A stretch of DNA of 64,000 nt from Trichopria drosophilae (taxonomy: Eukaryota; Arthropoda; Insecta; Hymenoptera; Diapriidae): contig CM059582.1 of the NCBI GenBank assembly GCA_030407085.1, positions 159,208,001 through 159,272,000 on the forward strand, given 5' to 3'. Shown piece by piece: positions 46,661 through 58,460 of the stretch. The notes beneath the pieces are model-generated. The model was not told where the DNA came from and ran no database searches. It saw only the letters and a program-made list of their open reading frames with translations. Position 1 is the stretch's first letter; every line of letters begins with the position of its first letter. The translations under genes were made by a program, and so were the position numbers.

Positions 46661-48632
46661 AATATTTTGTATACTTCCATATTTAAATATACGTACAACA
46701 ATTTTTATGAAACCGTATTTCCCAAAATTTGCGTATCTGAACTGTTCATCCAAAACGTCATTCCATGCACATACACATTCGAAATTTCGGTTAGTCTAAA
46801 CTATTATGTTATGATAGTGCTTTAGATTTTATTTTATAAACAAATGAAGAATGTAATCTACTAAATCCTTGTATAAATACTACTGTATTTTAATTTTTTT
46901 TTGTATTACGACAGATAATTCTATAATGTAAATCAGCTTTGCAACGACAAATTGAACAAATTAAAATTAGATTGATTAAAGGTTAAGTCCTGTCAAAATT
47001 TATGAGTTCTGAAACAGTTCATTCAATTATAAAATTAACAATTTATGAAGTACGGGAATCAAAAAAGTTTCGGATAAGGTTATAAAACCATTCTACCATT
47101 CTTATGCGTACTCGAAACATTAAACCCGAGCATCTCGACCGATCGATAAGTTCATCGCAACTTCTCTATGATTTCTCCCCGTTTTAGTACCTACTCTACC
47201 GCATCGTAAAAGAAGTTAACCCGACAAAGAGAAGCGTTCACTTATTATCGACCGATCTTTACAATTAATGACGACCATCTTAGGTTTGGTAAAGGTATTA
47301 GGTATATTATATACCCCAATGTAAACATGTCTGTTTGTTACATATGTGCGATTACACGGTTAAAGGTATATAGGTCGTGTATGAGGGGGCCAGAGGTACA
47401 ACTGACAATACTAACATTTTTCATTTATGTTTAAAAATATAATATATTATTAATGTTATTAATTAATATTATAAATTAATATTATTAATGATGATTTTAT
47501 TCTTCACATTCATACTAAGATATTCATACCATAGATTAAGACCCGCGGATTTATTTAGCGAAGCTACATTCTAGACTAAAATAAAGTACCTTCTTCGGAA
47601 TACCGAAATGGAACAACTTAAACAAAAAGATAATTCGATGTCGACTGAGCACAAAATTAGATTTAACATTGCAAGTATTGAGATTTAACGCTGCATGGAA
47701 TATATGTAATAAAGGGTTATCACTGTGTATATAATAATACGTAGTGAGCATACAATTGATTATATCATTGGAATAAATTGGTAGTAGCAAAAAACAAGAA
47801 ATCAATTGTTTTCCAAACGATTCTTTCTTTGTGGAAGAGATACCACTTTAAAAAATTGTATTTTCAAAAAAACTTTCCAATGAATGACTTCAGTCATGAA
47901 GAAATTGCGACTTTTCCCATAGATATCGAAAGCGAATTAACGACAATTCAGACACAGTGTTAGCGCGTTTGCTCGGCTTCAGGCAATCAGGAAATTGGGC
48001 GCTTAATAACCGTGTTGGGTTCAGAAATTATGCACAGTGAGCATGCCTAAAAATATGATAAATGAATGCAAAATTGAAATAGGTTCAGACCACTGTTTAA
48101 AGCAATATGCGGATCTTCCATATGTCAATCGTGTAAATGACCATGATTATGTTGGTGCTGACGGGACTGGTGGCACTGACCGAATATTCCTGCATCCTTA
48201 GTGAGGCCAAATAATTATTTCACTTAGTGGCGCCTGCATTGTACGGAAGCGCTCTACTTCTCGTACTTACTTCCTGCTTCCCAAGTTCCCGCGTTAGATA
48301 CACATATGGACGAGCCATCATTTCGAACGGTGGGGAGGGGGGGTAATGAAAAGCTAGTAGCCCCACTATGCGAAATAGTTCATCATCACTTTTTTGGTCT
48401 CAATAAGGTTCCACAACGTCTAATGTATGTGGGTAGGGTCGGCACCGTGGGCACCGTGGGTCGTAATTTTCAGTGACTTTTTTGGTTTGCCACTTATCAC
48501 ATACAAAAATTAGTTGGAATTTAAATGAACCACTTAAAATGATTGGGCAAAATTTCCTTCTAATAGTGGCAGCCCCGTTTTCACTTGCATCGTTTGTTTT
48601 TAGTATGATCCTTCAGTGTGTTTGCAGAAAAT
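46661..48632. other. Mostly AT-rich, nothing recognised
   Basis: No gene is supported. A less AT-rich stretch at about 48220-48480 includes TAGTGGCGCCTGCATTGTACG and a G tract (GGTGGGGAGGGGGGG) but no recognisable frame. Confidence 0.35.
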
Positions 48633-48865
48633 GATGGCATTACACTTCCTTAAGAGCGCTGAATAAACTTTACAATGAATCAAATAAATCGTTAGAAGGA
48701 TATAAAGAGTTCAAAGCAGACTGTGTAAGTGAACGAAGAAATTGTCAATGTAGGTCCACCATTGATGACATCCACCATCGAATGAATAAATTAGTGTTTC
48801 AAAAGCATGAAATAAGTGTTGGTGCATTTACTGAAGACTGTGAAAAGTGGCAGCATGAAGTTTAA
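48633..48865 (+). pseudogene. Coding-looking fragment without ATG, unidentified
   Basis: From just after a TGA at 48633 the frame is open for about 76 codons to TAA at 48863-48865. It reads LRALNKLYNESNKSLEGYKE, then FKADCVSERRNCQCRSTIDD and ends FTEDCEKWQHEV. Composition (charged, Cys-containing, no AT-type bias) is distinctly protein-like. It could be a fragment of a mobile-element protein or a host exon; I do not recognise it. It ends about 100 bp before element E. Confidence 0.3.
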
Positions 48866-48966
48866 ATTGAGACTTGATCTTAAAACACTCCATAAGACAT
48901 GGAGAGTTTCCTATCAAGAACATGATAAATGTTCATGAAAAATGACAAATGAACATGAAAAAAGAA

Positions 48967-50534
48967 CCCGAGTAGAAATTTCGATACGGCCCTGATCAGG
49001 CCCTGCTCATGCTGCCTGATTATATTTCAGGCCCTTATCAGGCTACCCTATCAGGGCCTGATCAGAAACGTAACGATTATTTTGGTCCGGGTCTGATGAG
49101 GCATCCTGAAATAAGGCCCTGGTCAGGCCTCTGTCAGGGCCTGATGAGGTACCTCTAAAGTTCGTTTAAACAATAATAATTAAATAAAATGAATGAATTT
49201 AATGATATATATTTTTATTATATTATTAATCCAACATTTCATAAATGTGTCATTCGAATGATTATGTTAATTTTTATTTCTGAATTTAAATTTTAAACAT
49301 TAAAAATGTTTTATATTATTTATATTTTATATTATACTTTTATATATCTTACTTTAATACATTGCATTTTTCAATGCTCGCAAATAAATAAGAAAAAATT
49401 TTACCCCGACCGGGAATCGAACGCGGGTCTTTCGCTCACTACGCTGGGGCCTTAACCACTACGCTACGCTCGCAATTGCAGCATTTTAGAAAAAATTGTG
49501 TCTTCTAATAACCCATTAAGGCCCATACCTAGCACAACTCAGGTAGCGTCAAACCAACTATAGTCAATAAAATACCTGCCAAAAATCAAATACCCGTGTT
49601 TTTTTGTTTATAAAAAATAATAGTTTATAACATTTTGTCAAGAAACAACTTCGACAATAGTGGTTCTATATTAAATCTGGCGGTTTTAATCCAATCTAAG
49701 AGAAAAATTGAACCGAAAATATAATGTACGATGTTTTGTTAAAAGTCGTAAATTTGTTGTTAAAAATAATAAGTAAATAATATGATCGAAAATCAGCTTT
49801 GGCCCATGCTAATCACATGGCGGTTAGCGCCAAATTAACGACTGGACATAGGATATTTGATAAAAATGAAATATGTGTGTTTTCTTATTTATAATTATAT
49901 AATTATTTATATTAATATTTTATAAACAATTTCTTAAACACGATTTTAGACAAAATCTATTTGCGGCAAACGATATTACGGAGTGAATTATGTATGAAAC
50001 GAATATCTATTATTGTCATTTATTCTATACAATAGTAATACAATAATACCTGTACGTTTTTCACATAATTTATCCCGTAGAACCAAATGTCGCATTCATA
50101 TTTCTCGTGAAACCTCTTTTAATGATGTTTATAACAAATTCTTATATGCAGCTACAAGTAAAGTTTACTTTGCAATCCTCTGTTTCGAACATGGTCAGGC
50201 AACAACTACGTTTGCCTGATAAGATGCAGGTTGTAGTCCTCTGACGAGTGCATGATCCAGCAGTATTAAGCCCCACCTTATCAGGCGCGCATGACTGCTG
50301 CCTGTTCAGGGCCTGATCCGGGAGTGACAATGGACACCTTATCAGGCGCGCCTGATTGCAGCCTGGTCAGGGCCTGATCCGGAAGTGATAAGGCACATTA
50401 TCAGGCGCGCATGATTTCTGCCTGTTCAGGGCCTGATCCGGGAGTGATAAGGCACACCTTATCAGGCGGGCCTGATTGATGCCTGATCAGGCCCTGATAA
50501 GTTTTCAGGCAGCCTGGACAGATTTCTGCTCGGG
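48967..50534. mobile_element. TIR element E (CCCGAGTAGAAATTT ends, CCTGATCAGG words)
   Basis: CCCGAGTAGAAATTT at 48967 and AGATTTCTGCTCGGG ending at 50534 are inverted repeats with two mismatches. Arms 48990-49160 and 50200-50520 consist almost wholly of CCTGATCAGGC, TCAGGCCCTGATC and CCTTATCAGGCGCGC, making each arm itself palindromic at short range. The middle (about 49160-50190) is AT-rich and contains a tRNA-like unit at 49404-49473. No transposase is recognised; flanks GAA and AAG do not give a clear duplication. Confidence 0.8.
49404..49473 (-). repeat. tRNA-derived SINE head or tRNA pseudogene
   Basis: On the minus strand the segment reads GCGAGCGTAGCGTAGTGGTT, then AAGGCC and GACCCGCGTTCGATTCCCGG. 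TAGCGTAGTGGTTAAGG fits a polymerase III A box region and CGTTCGATTCC a B box. The acceptor stem does not pair and the anticodon arm is irregular, so it is not a functional tRNA. A related, B-box-less fragment lies at 31253-31305, supporting a SINE family. Confidence 0.6.
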
Positions 50535-51896
50535 AAGCTATAAATAATCTTAATGCCGTTGTCAACATTACTGCCGGAATCTGGGTAGGTTCTTAATAAG
50601 AGATGCTGTACTAATATTTTTTGGTGTGCTACATACGAATAACAAAATAAACAGCGCTATTGAGGTCATCATTTGGCGTTTTTAATGCACATTTTAATGC
50701 ACATCCAATAAAAACAAGTTTAACAAACAAATATGAGCATAATATTTTATGCAAAGAAACGTTTAATACACTATCTTAAATCACTATCAGCAATATCGTA
50801 AATGCAAAATTAATATATTAGAATCGATTACTTGGTGCGGCCTGTCTCATCCGCCAACATTCATCCCGGTTCTAGGATATTTATGTAAATAGGCAGGAAT
50901 TATTTCACATCGATTAGATTAACACATATACTCAATGATTATAGCTTAGTCTAGTATTTTAGCTATAAATTACTATAAAGTTTCGAAACATTACTGTTTC
51001 TTGAAATTGGCTGCACCATGGATATAAACGCCTGTGAACCCAATAAACAAAGAGTCTTTCTATAACATACCTAATATCTCCCTAATATAAATATGGAAAT
51101 GGAAAAATCTACAACTGAATTAAAGAATTTCAGCTCAACGGTCGTTTGTCCATACAATCCATAACTAGGTAAATTTTGTGCACATTAGAATACAGTGGAA
51201 GTTACATATTTACAGTCCCTACAGTCACTATGTTAAAAAAAAAGGATTATAAAAGAAAATGATGGCGATCGGCAGTTTCATTTTGTTTTGATCTAGGGGT
51301 TAAAAAAACGAAAATTTTCTCTTTTCTAAATTTGCGACCTTTTTGACCCTTGCCTTTTTGTGGCGGACGAAAACTTGTTAATTTTTTTTGTTCATGTGAC
51401 GATAACTCGGTGAATTTTGAAGTTACAAGGTTCAACCAGCTCTCATTGTAAAGTTTTTTTTGGTGCTTTACAAATTATAATTAAAAAAAAACTAAAAAAG
51501 TTTTTAATTTTAAATGTAGTTTTCGGCTTGCAGGTAATTACGGATTCAATGGTCAAACGAGTTATAAGCGCGCACCGTCAGTACCCAACGCGTTTTTCAC
51601 CAACTCTACGAAATTAATTTTTGTCGCACCCAAGGCAATGAGGTGATAAATTCTTAATCATTTCAAGCTCTATAATTTGTTTTCATGCGATTTTTCGATA
51701 GCGGTTTAGCGAAATGAATTAGATGCAAAAAATTACTAAAATTGGACTCTTTTCTATTTTTGAGGCAATTACTTCAGAAATATTCATCGCTACTCAAATA
51801 CTTTTATGGATGCATTGGAGGGCTTAAAAAAAGGTTAAAAATGAGCTCTCACTAATTGACATAACTGAAAAGCGAACCGAGTTATTGCAAAAAAGT
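50535..51896. other. AT-rich, nothing recognised
   Basis: No gene or element boundaries found. The open frames at 51247 (minus) and 51417 (plus) are not recognisable. Confidence 0.35.
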
Positions 51897-51897
51897 A

Positions 51898-52095
51898 ATT
51901 TTCGATATACTATGCGTAAAATTTGATTTTACGCACCGTTTTTAGTGTATTTTAAAATCGTATTTTACGCATTACTGCTGACCGGGGCTCTCTCGTGCTG
52001 CCCGGCTGCGCCGGGCACTCGTGCGCCGCGGGCATAACATCATATTTGACCCACAAAAAACGGCGCACAAATTTTACGCACTAGTATCGAAAAAT
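51898..52095. mobile_element. Small TIR element with TTTTACGCA words and GC-rich hairpin
   Basis: ATTTTCGATATACTATGCGT on the left is mirrored by ACGCACTAGTATCGAAAAAT on the right (about 24 bp with mismatches). TTTTACGCA/TGCGTAAAA words recur inside. The centre is unusually GC-rich and holds a perfect hairpin, GCCCGGC-TGC-GCCGGGC (52000-52016). The same words fill 56290-56520. Confidence 0.6.
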
Positions 52096-52721
52096 ACTAT
52101 TTTTTCAAAAATGTCACTCAAATTCTGAGCCTCGCATCCATTTCGGTACAGGACTATTTTTGTTTGAAATGTAATGGAGATTCACCTCCTGAAGTATTGC
52201 TGGACAGCTCTCGGATACACTGATATTTACCTTCATTTGAGATTTATTAGCATCTTATTTTTTGTTTACTCGATTATACCTTTTTTACTGATATATCTCA
52301 TTTTTAAAGTTCAATGTTAATAATATAACATTTTTAAATTCGATCGTGCAGTCAGAATAAGTTTTACTAGCATCGGTGTATAGTATATGTAGGAGAGTGG
52401 GTGTATGAAATTCACCAAAATCTAATTAAGTTCAAATGATAAGTTAAACAAAATGTATTGCATAAAACAGGATAATATTTATGTTCTAATATGTACAGTA
52501 TTTTTTGTAGGCGATCTAAAAATCAAAATCAAAATCAAGGACTTTGGCTTACAAGTCGAAAATAATGACCAGTCTTGTTAATAATGCAATATTTTATATT
52601 TTATTATAATAATGCAAATTCAAAAGTTATGTAGAAAATTTTCATCACAAATCGAATTTATGTATTTTTAAAGTGCCATTTTCAATTTTAATAAATTGTA
52701 AGAAAACAATAAGTTACTCAC
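52096..52721. other. Presumed intron downstream of the 52722-52998 exon
   Basis: AT-rich; begins on the minus strand with GTGAGTAA. No further exon is recognised in this stretch. Confidence 0.4.
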
Positions 52722-52998
52722 CTCGATTGTGCTAAGGCTCGTTCCGGAGAGCTGTTGCAATTTGGCATAATTTCAGGTATAAAGCGCAATGATGATGCAT
52801 GTGCATAATCTCCTAAAATCGGTGGAATGGGATATAAACCATTGATGCCGTTCAGTACATGCGGATAACCCGGTGGCATACCAAAGATTGGAGGAATTGC
52901 CCCATAATGAATTGGTTGTTCGATCGGCAAATCGCGAGACATGTTTGTTTCTTTGTATTTCTGGTATATTTCTCGATACTTCTGGAGCCCTTTATCCG
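52722..52998 (-). CDS. Internal coding exon of an unidentified gene
   Basis: A 277-bp exon on the minus strand. It is preceded by CATACATTTCAG (acceptor) and followed by GTGAGTAA (near-consensus donor). The frame is open throughout: 2 bases complete a codon from the previous exon, then 91 codons, then 2 bases. It opens DKGLQKYREIYQKYKETN, a charged helical segment, and then turns Pro/Tyr/Ile-rich: IHYGAIPPIFGMPPGYPHVL, NGLYPIPPILGDYAHASSL, FIPEIMPNCNSSPERALAQS. Such low-complexity aromatic/proline segments are typical of transcriptional regulators and scaffold proteins, but I do not recognise the gene. Codon use is balanced, unlike chance frames nearby. An internal ATG (SRDLP) is unlikely to be the start, because the frame continues upstream to the acceptor. 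No neighbouring exon was found, so introns are long. Confidence 0.75.
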
Positions 52999-53988
52999 CT
53001 GAAATGTATGGTGAAATTATATCTTAGTTTTGGTTTATGTCATAGTTAATACCAAACTCTTTTGTTGAATTACAACTAATTATTAGACAAATATGTTGGT
53101 TTAAAAAGCCATGAAGCAAAAGTGGCTATAAAATCCTTACAAATTTATATTCACAATATTAAGCTGAATATCACTTAAGTAACCACATCTTATAATATTA
53201 TTTAATTGTTACGTATAAAAAATTTATAGAAATCAGGGACAAAAACAACGTCCATTAAATGTACATGGATATTATTCTAACAATTGTACATTTTCCCATA
53301 CTGCCTAAATGTTGTACATGCAGTGTTTATTCAAATTGTACACAAATTGGTTATTTACTAATTGTATACAAAATATTTTTAAACTTGTTTTAAAATGTTT
53401 GTACAGGGTGCAACTTGTTAAATCTTATACATAACTTAAAAACAAAACGTCTGATCGTGAGCAGTAGATTTAATTTTACGATATGTCAATAGTATACGAG
53501 TATACTATCATGCTTTTTTAACTTTACAATAATAAATAATTTAACCATTGACCTGCGATCTTCCTGGTTGTGCGGTAGTAACATATGAAAATAAATAAAC
53601 AAAACTGAAACGATGAGTTATGATATGTTTTAATTGCGAGTCGACCTTTTAATTTATTTTTTAGTTTTACTCATAAGATTTAATGTTAACTTTGTATGAT
53701 AAAGGATACTTCTAGTACTTGTAATAAATATAATGAAAAAAAATCCGTTTATTGATATTTCTTGAAAATACTTTTGAAATAAATTAAAATATGTTACACA
53801 TTTATCAATATACTTTTCCTTCATTTGTTAAATAAGTATTAGCGGAATGTATGAATTTTTAATAAAATATCAGTGCAAAGTCATATCCCGCAATCACAGT
53901 GTTCAAGTCCATATTTTTGTAGCTAACAATTACAGTAGAACTATTTAGATAACCTAAACTAAAATTAAACTGCGTTAAAAAAAAACTA
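52999..53988. other. Presumed intron, AT-rich
   Basis: Sequence upstream (minus-strand sense) of the exon. TTGTACA words recur around 53270-53420 in both orientations, hinting at another small self-similar repeat. No exon was found. Confidence 0.4.
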
Positions 53989-54663
53989 CCCTGCTAGAAA
54001 TTACGCCTACATTTTTGACAGTTTTTGGCTAATAAATTTGCGTAGTAGATTTCGCTAGTTACCCACTAGAAATGAAACAATTTTATGGCCAAGTTTTAGG
54101 TACACTGCTAGAAATGTTTGTAAAATTACCGCGCAGACTTCAGTTACCACAAGAACTTAATTTTACCAAATGTTGTTACTGGAGGCAAAATTTAGTATCA
54201 TTGTCAGTCATTTTACTAAACTTCACTTAAAATTGCGAAACAGGATCCTATATTTACGTATGGTTTCATAACATCACTAAATTGTAACGAAGAGTTAAGA
54301 ATCAGTTACGGAGCGAGGTGCGCATTGCTTAATGTGCATTCGTCTTGCCGCCAAAAAGCATCGAAGTCCTCAATCAGACCAGTCTGGAAAGTTCCATGGC
54401 AGAAGTGATAATTTTGCCGTTAATTAATTCCCATATACAGCAGATGACCATTCTGCTAGGTCCTTAATTCACGCACTCACTGTTCAGAACATGCAAAAAT
54501 TTTACTGCCACGAATAGAACATCTAATTTTGTTTCATCCGTGTCTGTAAAGTACTCACTTTGGGGACCATTTCTGGTCGTTAAAGCAGGATTTTATAGAC
54601 TAGCAGAGGCTGGCCGTCCTCGGACCGTTTTCACTATTCGAATGATTAACAATTTCTAGTAGG
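53989..54663. mobile_element. TIR element F (CCCTGCTAGAAATTACG end)
   Basis: CCCTGCTAGAAATT at the left and AATTTCTAGTAGG at the right (ending 54663) are inverted repeats with mismatches. The terminus resembles that of element E (CCCGAGTAGAAATTT). TTTTACTAAA, TTTTACCAAA and CTAGAAAT words recur in the arms; the centre (about 54300-54400) is GC-richer. There is no coding frame. Confidence 0.6.
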
Positions 54664-55104
54664 CCGTAACATACTACTTTGTGACTGGAGCTGGCGTGTA
54701 GGGTGCTTATTTTGCGGACGCGGGTGGAGAAAACATTTTTGGGCTCCTTTGAATTTTGTAGGTAAATCTTGTACAGTTACTGTACAGTTTGTACAGGTAT
54801 TATGCGGGATATTTAAAACACATAAGCTGGAAATTTTTGCGGATTTTCGGCCAGAATTTTAGTAATATATGAATAATTTTTTTTTATGATAATCTAGATA
54901 GTTGGTACATGATTTATTCATTTTTGGTACATTTTTTATACATTTTCTATCTAGTATTTATGCATTTTGGGCTTTTGTTCTTTTAAGTACTTCTATAGGA
55001 ATTGAAACATTCTGCACAATTTTTATAGTTAATGTACAGCTAAATGCGATTATAAAAAATCAATTTGGAAGAAAATGTATTACATACAATTGCTTGATTT
55101 ATTA
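54664..55104. repeat. AT-rich with TGTACA-type words
   Basis: GTACAGTTACTGTACAGTTTG at about 54772 and GGTACATGATTTATTC to GGTACATTTTTTAT at about 54904-54935 are short local repeats. No gene is supported. Confidence 0.35.
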
Positions 55105-55780
55105 AAAACTCTTAGTGTTTGTGTTTCCAACTCTTAAGTAGTAAAATAACTCCATGGAAAACGAGTACCATACCTCCCACATAATACAATAAGCTCAACT
55201 GGAGTGTGCCAGGAGCTCCTTATTAATAGCGAGAGCTTCTAGTTAGCTAACCGTAGACGTACTCAAAGAAAAACCAAAAAAAAAACACAAGGTGTTTGTA
55301 ATATTTAGAAACTCTGAATGTATTTGTTTTTTATCTTTTTTTCTTTTTTTTTCTTCTTCGTTTTTTGAGTTTTTAATTTCATCATTAGTTGAGATTGTAA
55401 ATCCGAATGATTACGATGCAAGGTGTTTGAAATATTTAGAAACTCTCAAACTATAGCATTTTAACATCTAATTCAATTTGTAGGTATGAAGCCGTTAACT
55501 ATATTGATTTTTGCATCATACTTTGTGTAATATTATTTTGTCTTATGATATTTACAGGTACAATCAACTAAATAGGTGTTACAAACGCGGGCATAGAAGT
55601 TCCCACGGAACTGGATAGTACGTCTACGGTTACTGCAAATGAGAAGCTCTCGTTATTAATACGGAGTTCCTGGCAAACTCCAATGGAGCTTATTGTGTTA
55701 TGTGGGAGGTATGGTACGCGTTTTCCATGGAGTTATTTTACTACACAAGGGTTGGAAACAGAATCACTAATAGTTTTCAA
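55105..55780. mobile_element. Foldback element with about 160-bp arms
   Basis: Arm 55105-55264 and arm 55618-55780 are inverted copies (AACTCCATGGAAAACG against CGTTTTCCATGGAGTT; GCTCCTTATTAATAGCGAGAG against CTCTCGTTATTAATACGGAG). The spacer contains a direct duplication of CAAGGTGTTTG(T/A)AATATTTAGA at about 55288 and 55420. No coding frame. Confidence 0.75.
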
Positions 55781-55804
55781 ATTAAATGCTAATAGTTCTT
55801 TTTG

Positions 55805-56520
55805 TTACAGCTTAGGCAAAATGCTATTTTTCACACTTTTGAAATTTTTCTTTCGCACCCTCACTTGTAACAAAAAAGTAAAGTCGCACTTAACGCCCAC
55901 CGTACGAAAATAACTATTTGGACGCACGTGCTTGCCGTACTCGTCTTCGACTCGTGCCACAACCCTCAATTCGTTCGAAAACACTTTTTTCCACTTGTAT
56001 CGAAAACTACTATTTCTCCCGACCGCGTCGGGATGTCCGTATTCTATGCCCGAAACGTGGGACGAAAGTTGCCCTTTCCACCTGGTCGCCAGCGCGCATG
56101 GGTACTTCGTTCTCATTACTCCTTAGGGACGGAAAGCGCCGCCAGTGGGAGTAATGGATGGGGTCGGGAGAAAAATAGCGTATACCACATGGGAGGTAAG
56201 CGCGCGCACCTCGTAGGAGTGCTGCCCTCGCGTCGCTCGGACAGCAAACCTCCCGCTCAGGAATCGCGCGCTTTCCTCCCTTGAAGCATAATATAGTATT
56301 TCGATACAAGTGCGTGTGCGTAAACTATTTTACACACCAGCACATCTGCCGAATACTATTTTATGCATCTGTTTTCTCTGCGTAAAATAGAAAAATTGAA
56401 TGTGTAAAGTGGATGGAGGGCGTAAAGTAAACTTTACACGATATTGATTTTACGCACGAACTTGTCTATTACGCACGAGAAACAGTTGCATAAAATATAG
56501 TATATACTGTAAAAACCAAA
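55805..56520. mobile_element. Diverged element with TTTTACGCA/CGCAC words and GC-rich core
   Basis: Words GTGCGTAAA, TTTTACGCAC and CGAAAATAACTATTT recur in both orientations, as in 51898-52095. The core (about 55920-56285) is the most GC-rich part of the window and carries several overlapping open frames on both strands, all probably by-products of GC content. Ends are not certain. Confidence 0.45.
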
Positions 56521-58460
56521 CAAATGATTTTATCGTAAAGTGATTCAATGTATAGTGTATAAGCCTGCCCTTTCCTAACAGGTCTTAGTTAGATTAAATT
56601 TTATGTTCAGGCAATTTTCTTACTTAATTCGCATTACATCGCATTTCTTGTATTAATTTAAGTCCTGCCATTTACAGTTAAAAAAGAAGCTAAGTTGTCA
56701 AACGCTGAAAATCATCTACACGCTTGCAAAATAGTTTAGTAACAATGCTTTGCATTTTACTGCAAATAATTTAAAGTTATAGCTTTTAGTTAATGCAATA
56801 ATTTGAAGAATATAGTTCTATATAAGTAAAATTTAATGAAATGAACATATAATATAAGTTATACTTAAGTTACACATATTGATTGTATGTCATTTTAGAA
56901 TAATAATTTTTACTTTATTTTTCATGTTGTTCATTGCTGGAGATTTCACCGGTTTTCTGTTAATATTTTATTTAAGTTTGTTGCAAAGAATTCATATTAC
57001 TTTATTCTTTGTTCGCTTTTATCTTTAGTATACAGTGCAGCTCGGTGTCCGCGTTCAGAATTTCTTTATCCCTTTTACCGCCATGTTCATTAAAATACTT
57101 GAAAAAAAGATAGCCCCATCTTGATGTATCAAGTAATTTGGTGCGATCACGCCGAACACCTTCCAGGCATTGCGCTTATGATACCCGTTTTCTTGGATCG
57201 ATCATTATTACTTTTACTTATTGAAATTACACTTCATAAAATAAGATTCCTTAATACAAGTTGAACATTCTTACAACTTTTTTATACTCTGGCGCAGGTT
57301 TCCTATTCTTATTAAAAAAGGATTTTAACGGGATCTGAGATCGGTTAAACACTTCTTGCTACTTGTGCTACCTTGCACATAATACCTGGCCTTCAACATA
57401 AGAAAACATTCTTATGAAACAATAATTGATCTAGTGGTACAATAAATATATATAGTATGTACATGTAATGTAGTACATTTAAAATATATAGGTTAAATCA
57501 AAGTCGAGCATTATTGAAATGTAGAAATACATCAGGTAGGAAAGCTTAATAAGTTGAACTGGATTGGAAAAGATTACTTTACACTGGTCCACGCTGACAA
57601 ATCATCATAGATGCGGGTATATTTTTCTAATTTTTCTGCGTCCAACTCGGTCCGTAAAATATTTCAATCTCCCTCTCTGTTAATAATGAACATGAATGTG
57701 ATGCGAAATCATTATAGTCATTTTCGCTCTTATTATCAAATATACATATAGTTTTGGAGACTTCACTCATACGTTTTATTTGACTGGATATGCGTAGAGC
57801 AAGAAGTTACGCTGTATGCCTCCTCCCTCCAGAAATATAACTACTAGCATTATATATTTTAATTCAGTTATCTACATCCTTCTATCCTGTAAACGACTGG
57901 TGGAAGGGCTTGAAAATGAAACGCACAATTTGATCGGCCACACGAAACTGTATCAATTTATTCCGATCAAGTGGTGACGACCCGATTGCGACGCGACATC
58001 CCGAAACGTACTCAAAAACCCCGATCGTCAATTTTTCATACCTTGGTTCGACTTTTCAATCTCTCGGACATTTAAATAGACTACAACGTCATATTTTATA
58101 GCAATATTATAATATTCGAATTATAAATAATTTCATCAAAATTATCACCATTTCGAAATGCCTTTACATCATATTCCTAACAGGACACCTTCATTTTACA
58201 CCTGCAGTGGCGCAGGGAAAACCACATTTGTGGAAAAAACCTACGCCGGGTGCCGCAGTCGATAAAACGTCGTTTCTGTCAGTAACAGATTTATGTGGAT
58301 TATCTTCGGTACAATACACAATACTATGTTACCGGTCCTCTCACCCAAGAAGTTCAATTGAAATTACACTCATGGGGATAGTTAAAGAAAGTTTTCTGGT
58401 AGATGTCCTGCAATATCGGCAAACATTGGCAATGGTTCCCGAGCTAAATGTGGTGATAAA
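56521..58460. other. Mostly AT-rich; one coding-looking patch at 57009-57182
   Basis: On the minus strand about 57182-57009 is open and protein-like in two frames (for example LLDTSRWGYLFFKYFNEHGG in one, NAWKVFGVIAPNYLIHQDGA in another). This fits a decayed gene or element fragment. No splice sites or family can be assigned. Upstream of 58461 a weaker coding trace may be the start of the mariner-type element. Confidence 0.3.

Noticed and set aside
49404..49473. Functional tRNA gene
   Set aside because: A and B boxes are present but the acceptor stem does not pair and the anticodon arm is irregular; it fits a tRNA-derived SINE or pseudogene better.
48967..50534. CRISPR-like array
   Set aside because: The repeated CCTGATCAGG words are irregularly spaced, in both orientations and inside a TIR element; there are no regular spacers.
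55805..56309. Several overlapping open frames of 60-118 codons on both strands
   Set aside because: They coincide with a GC-rich repeat core, overlap each other on opposite strands and show no recognisable domain.
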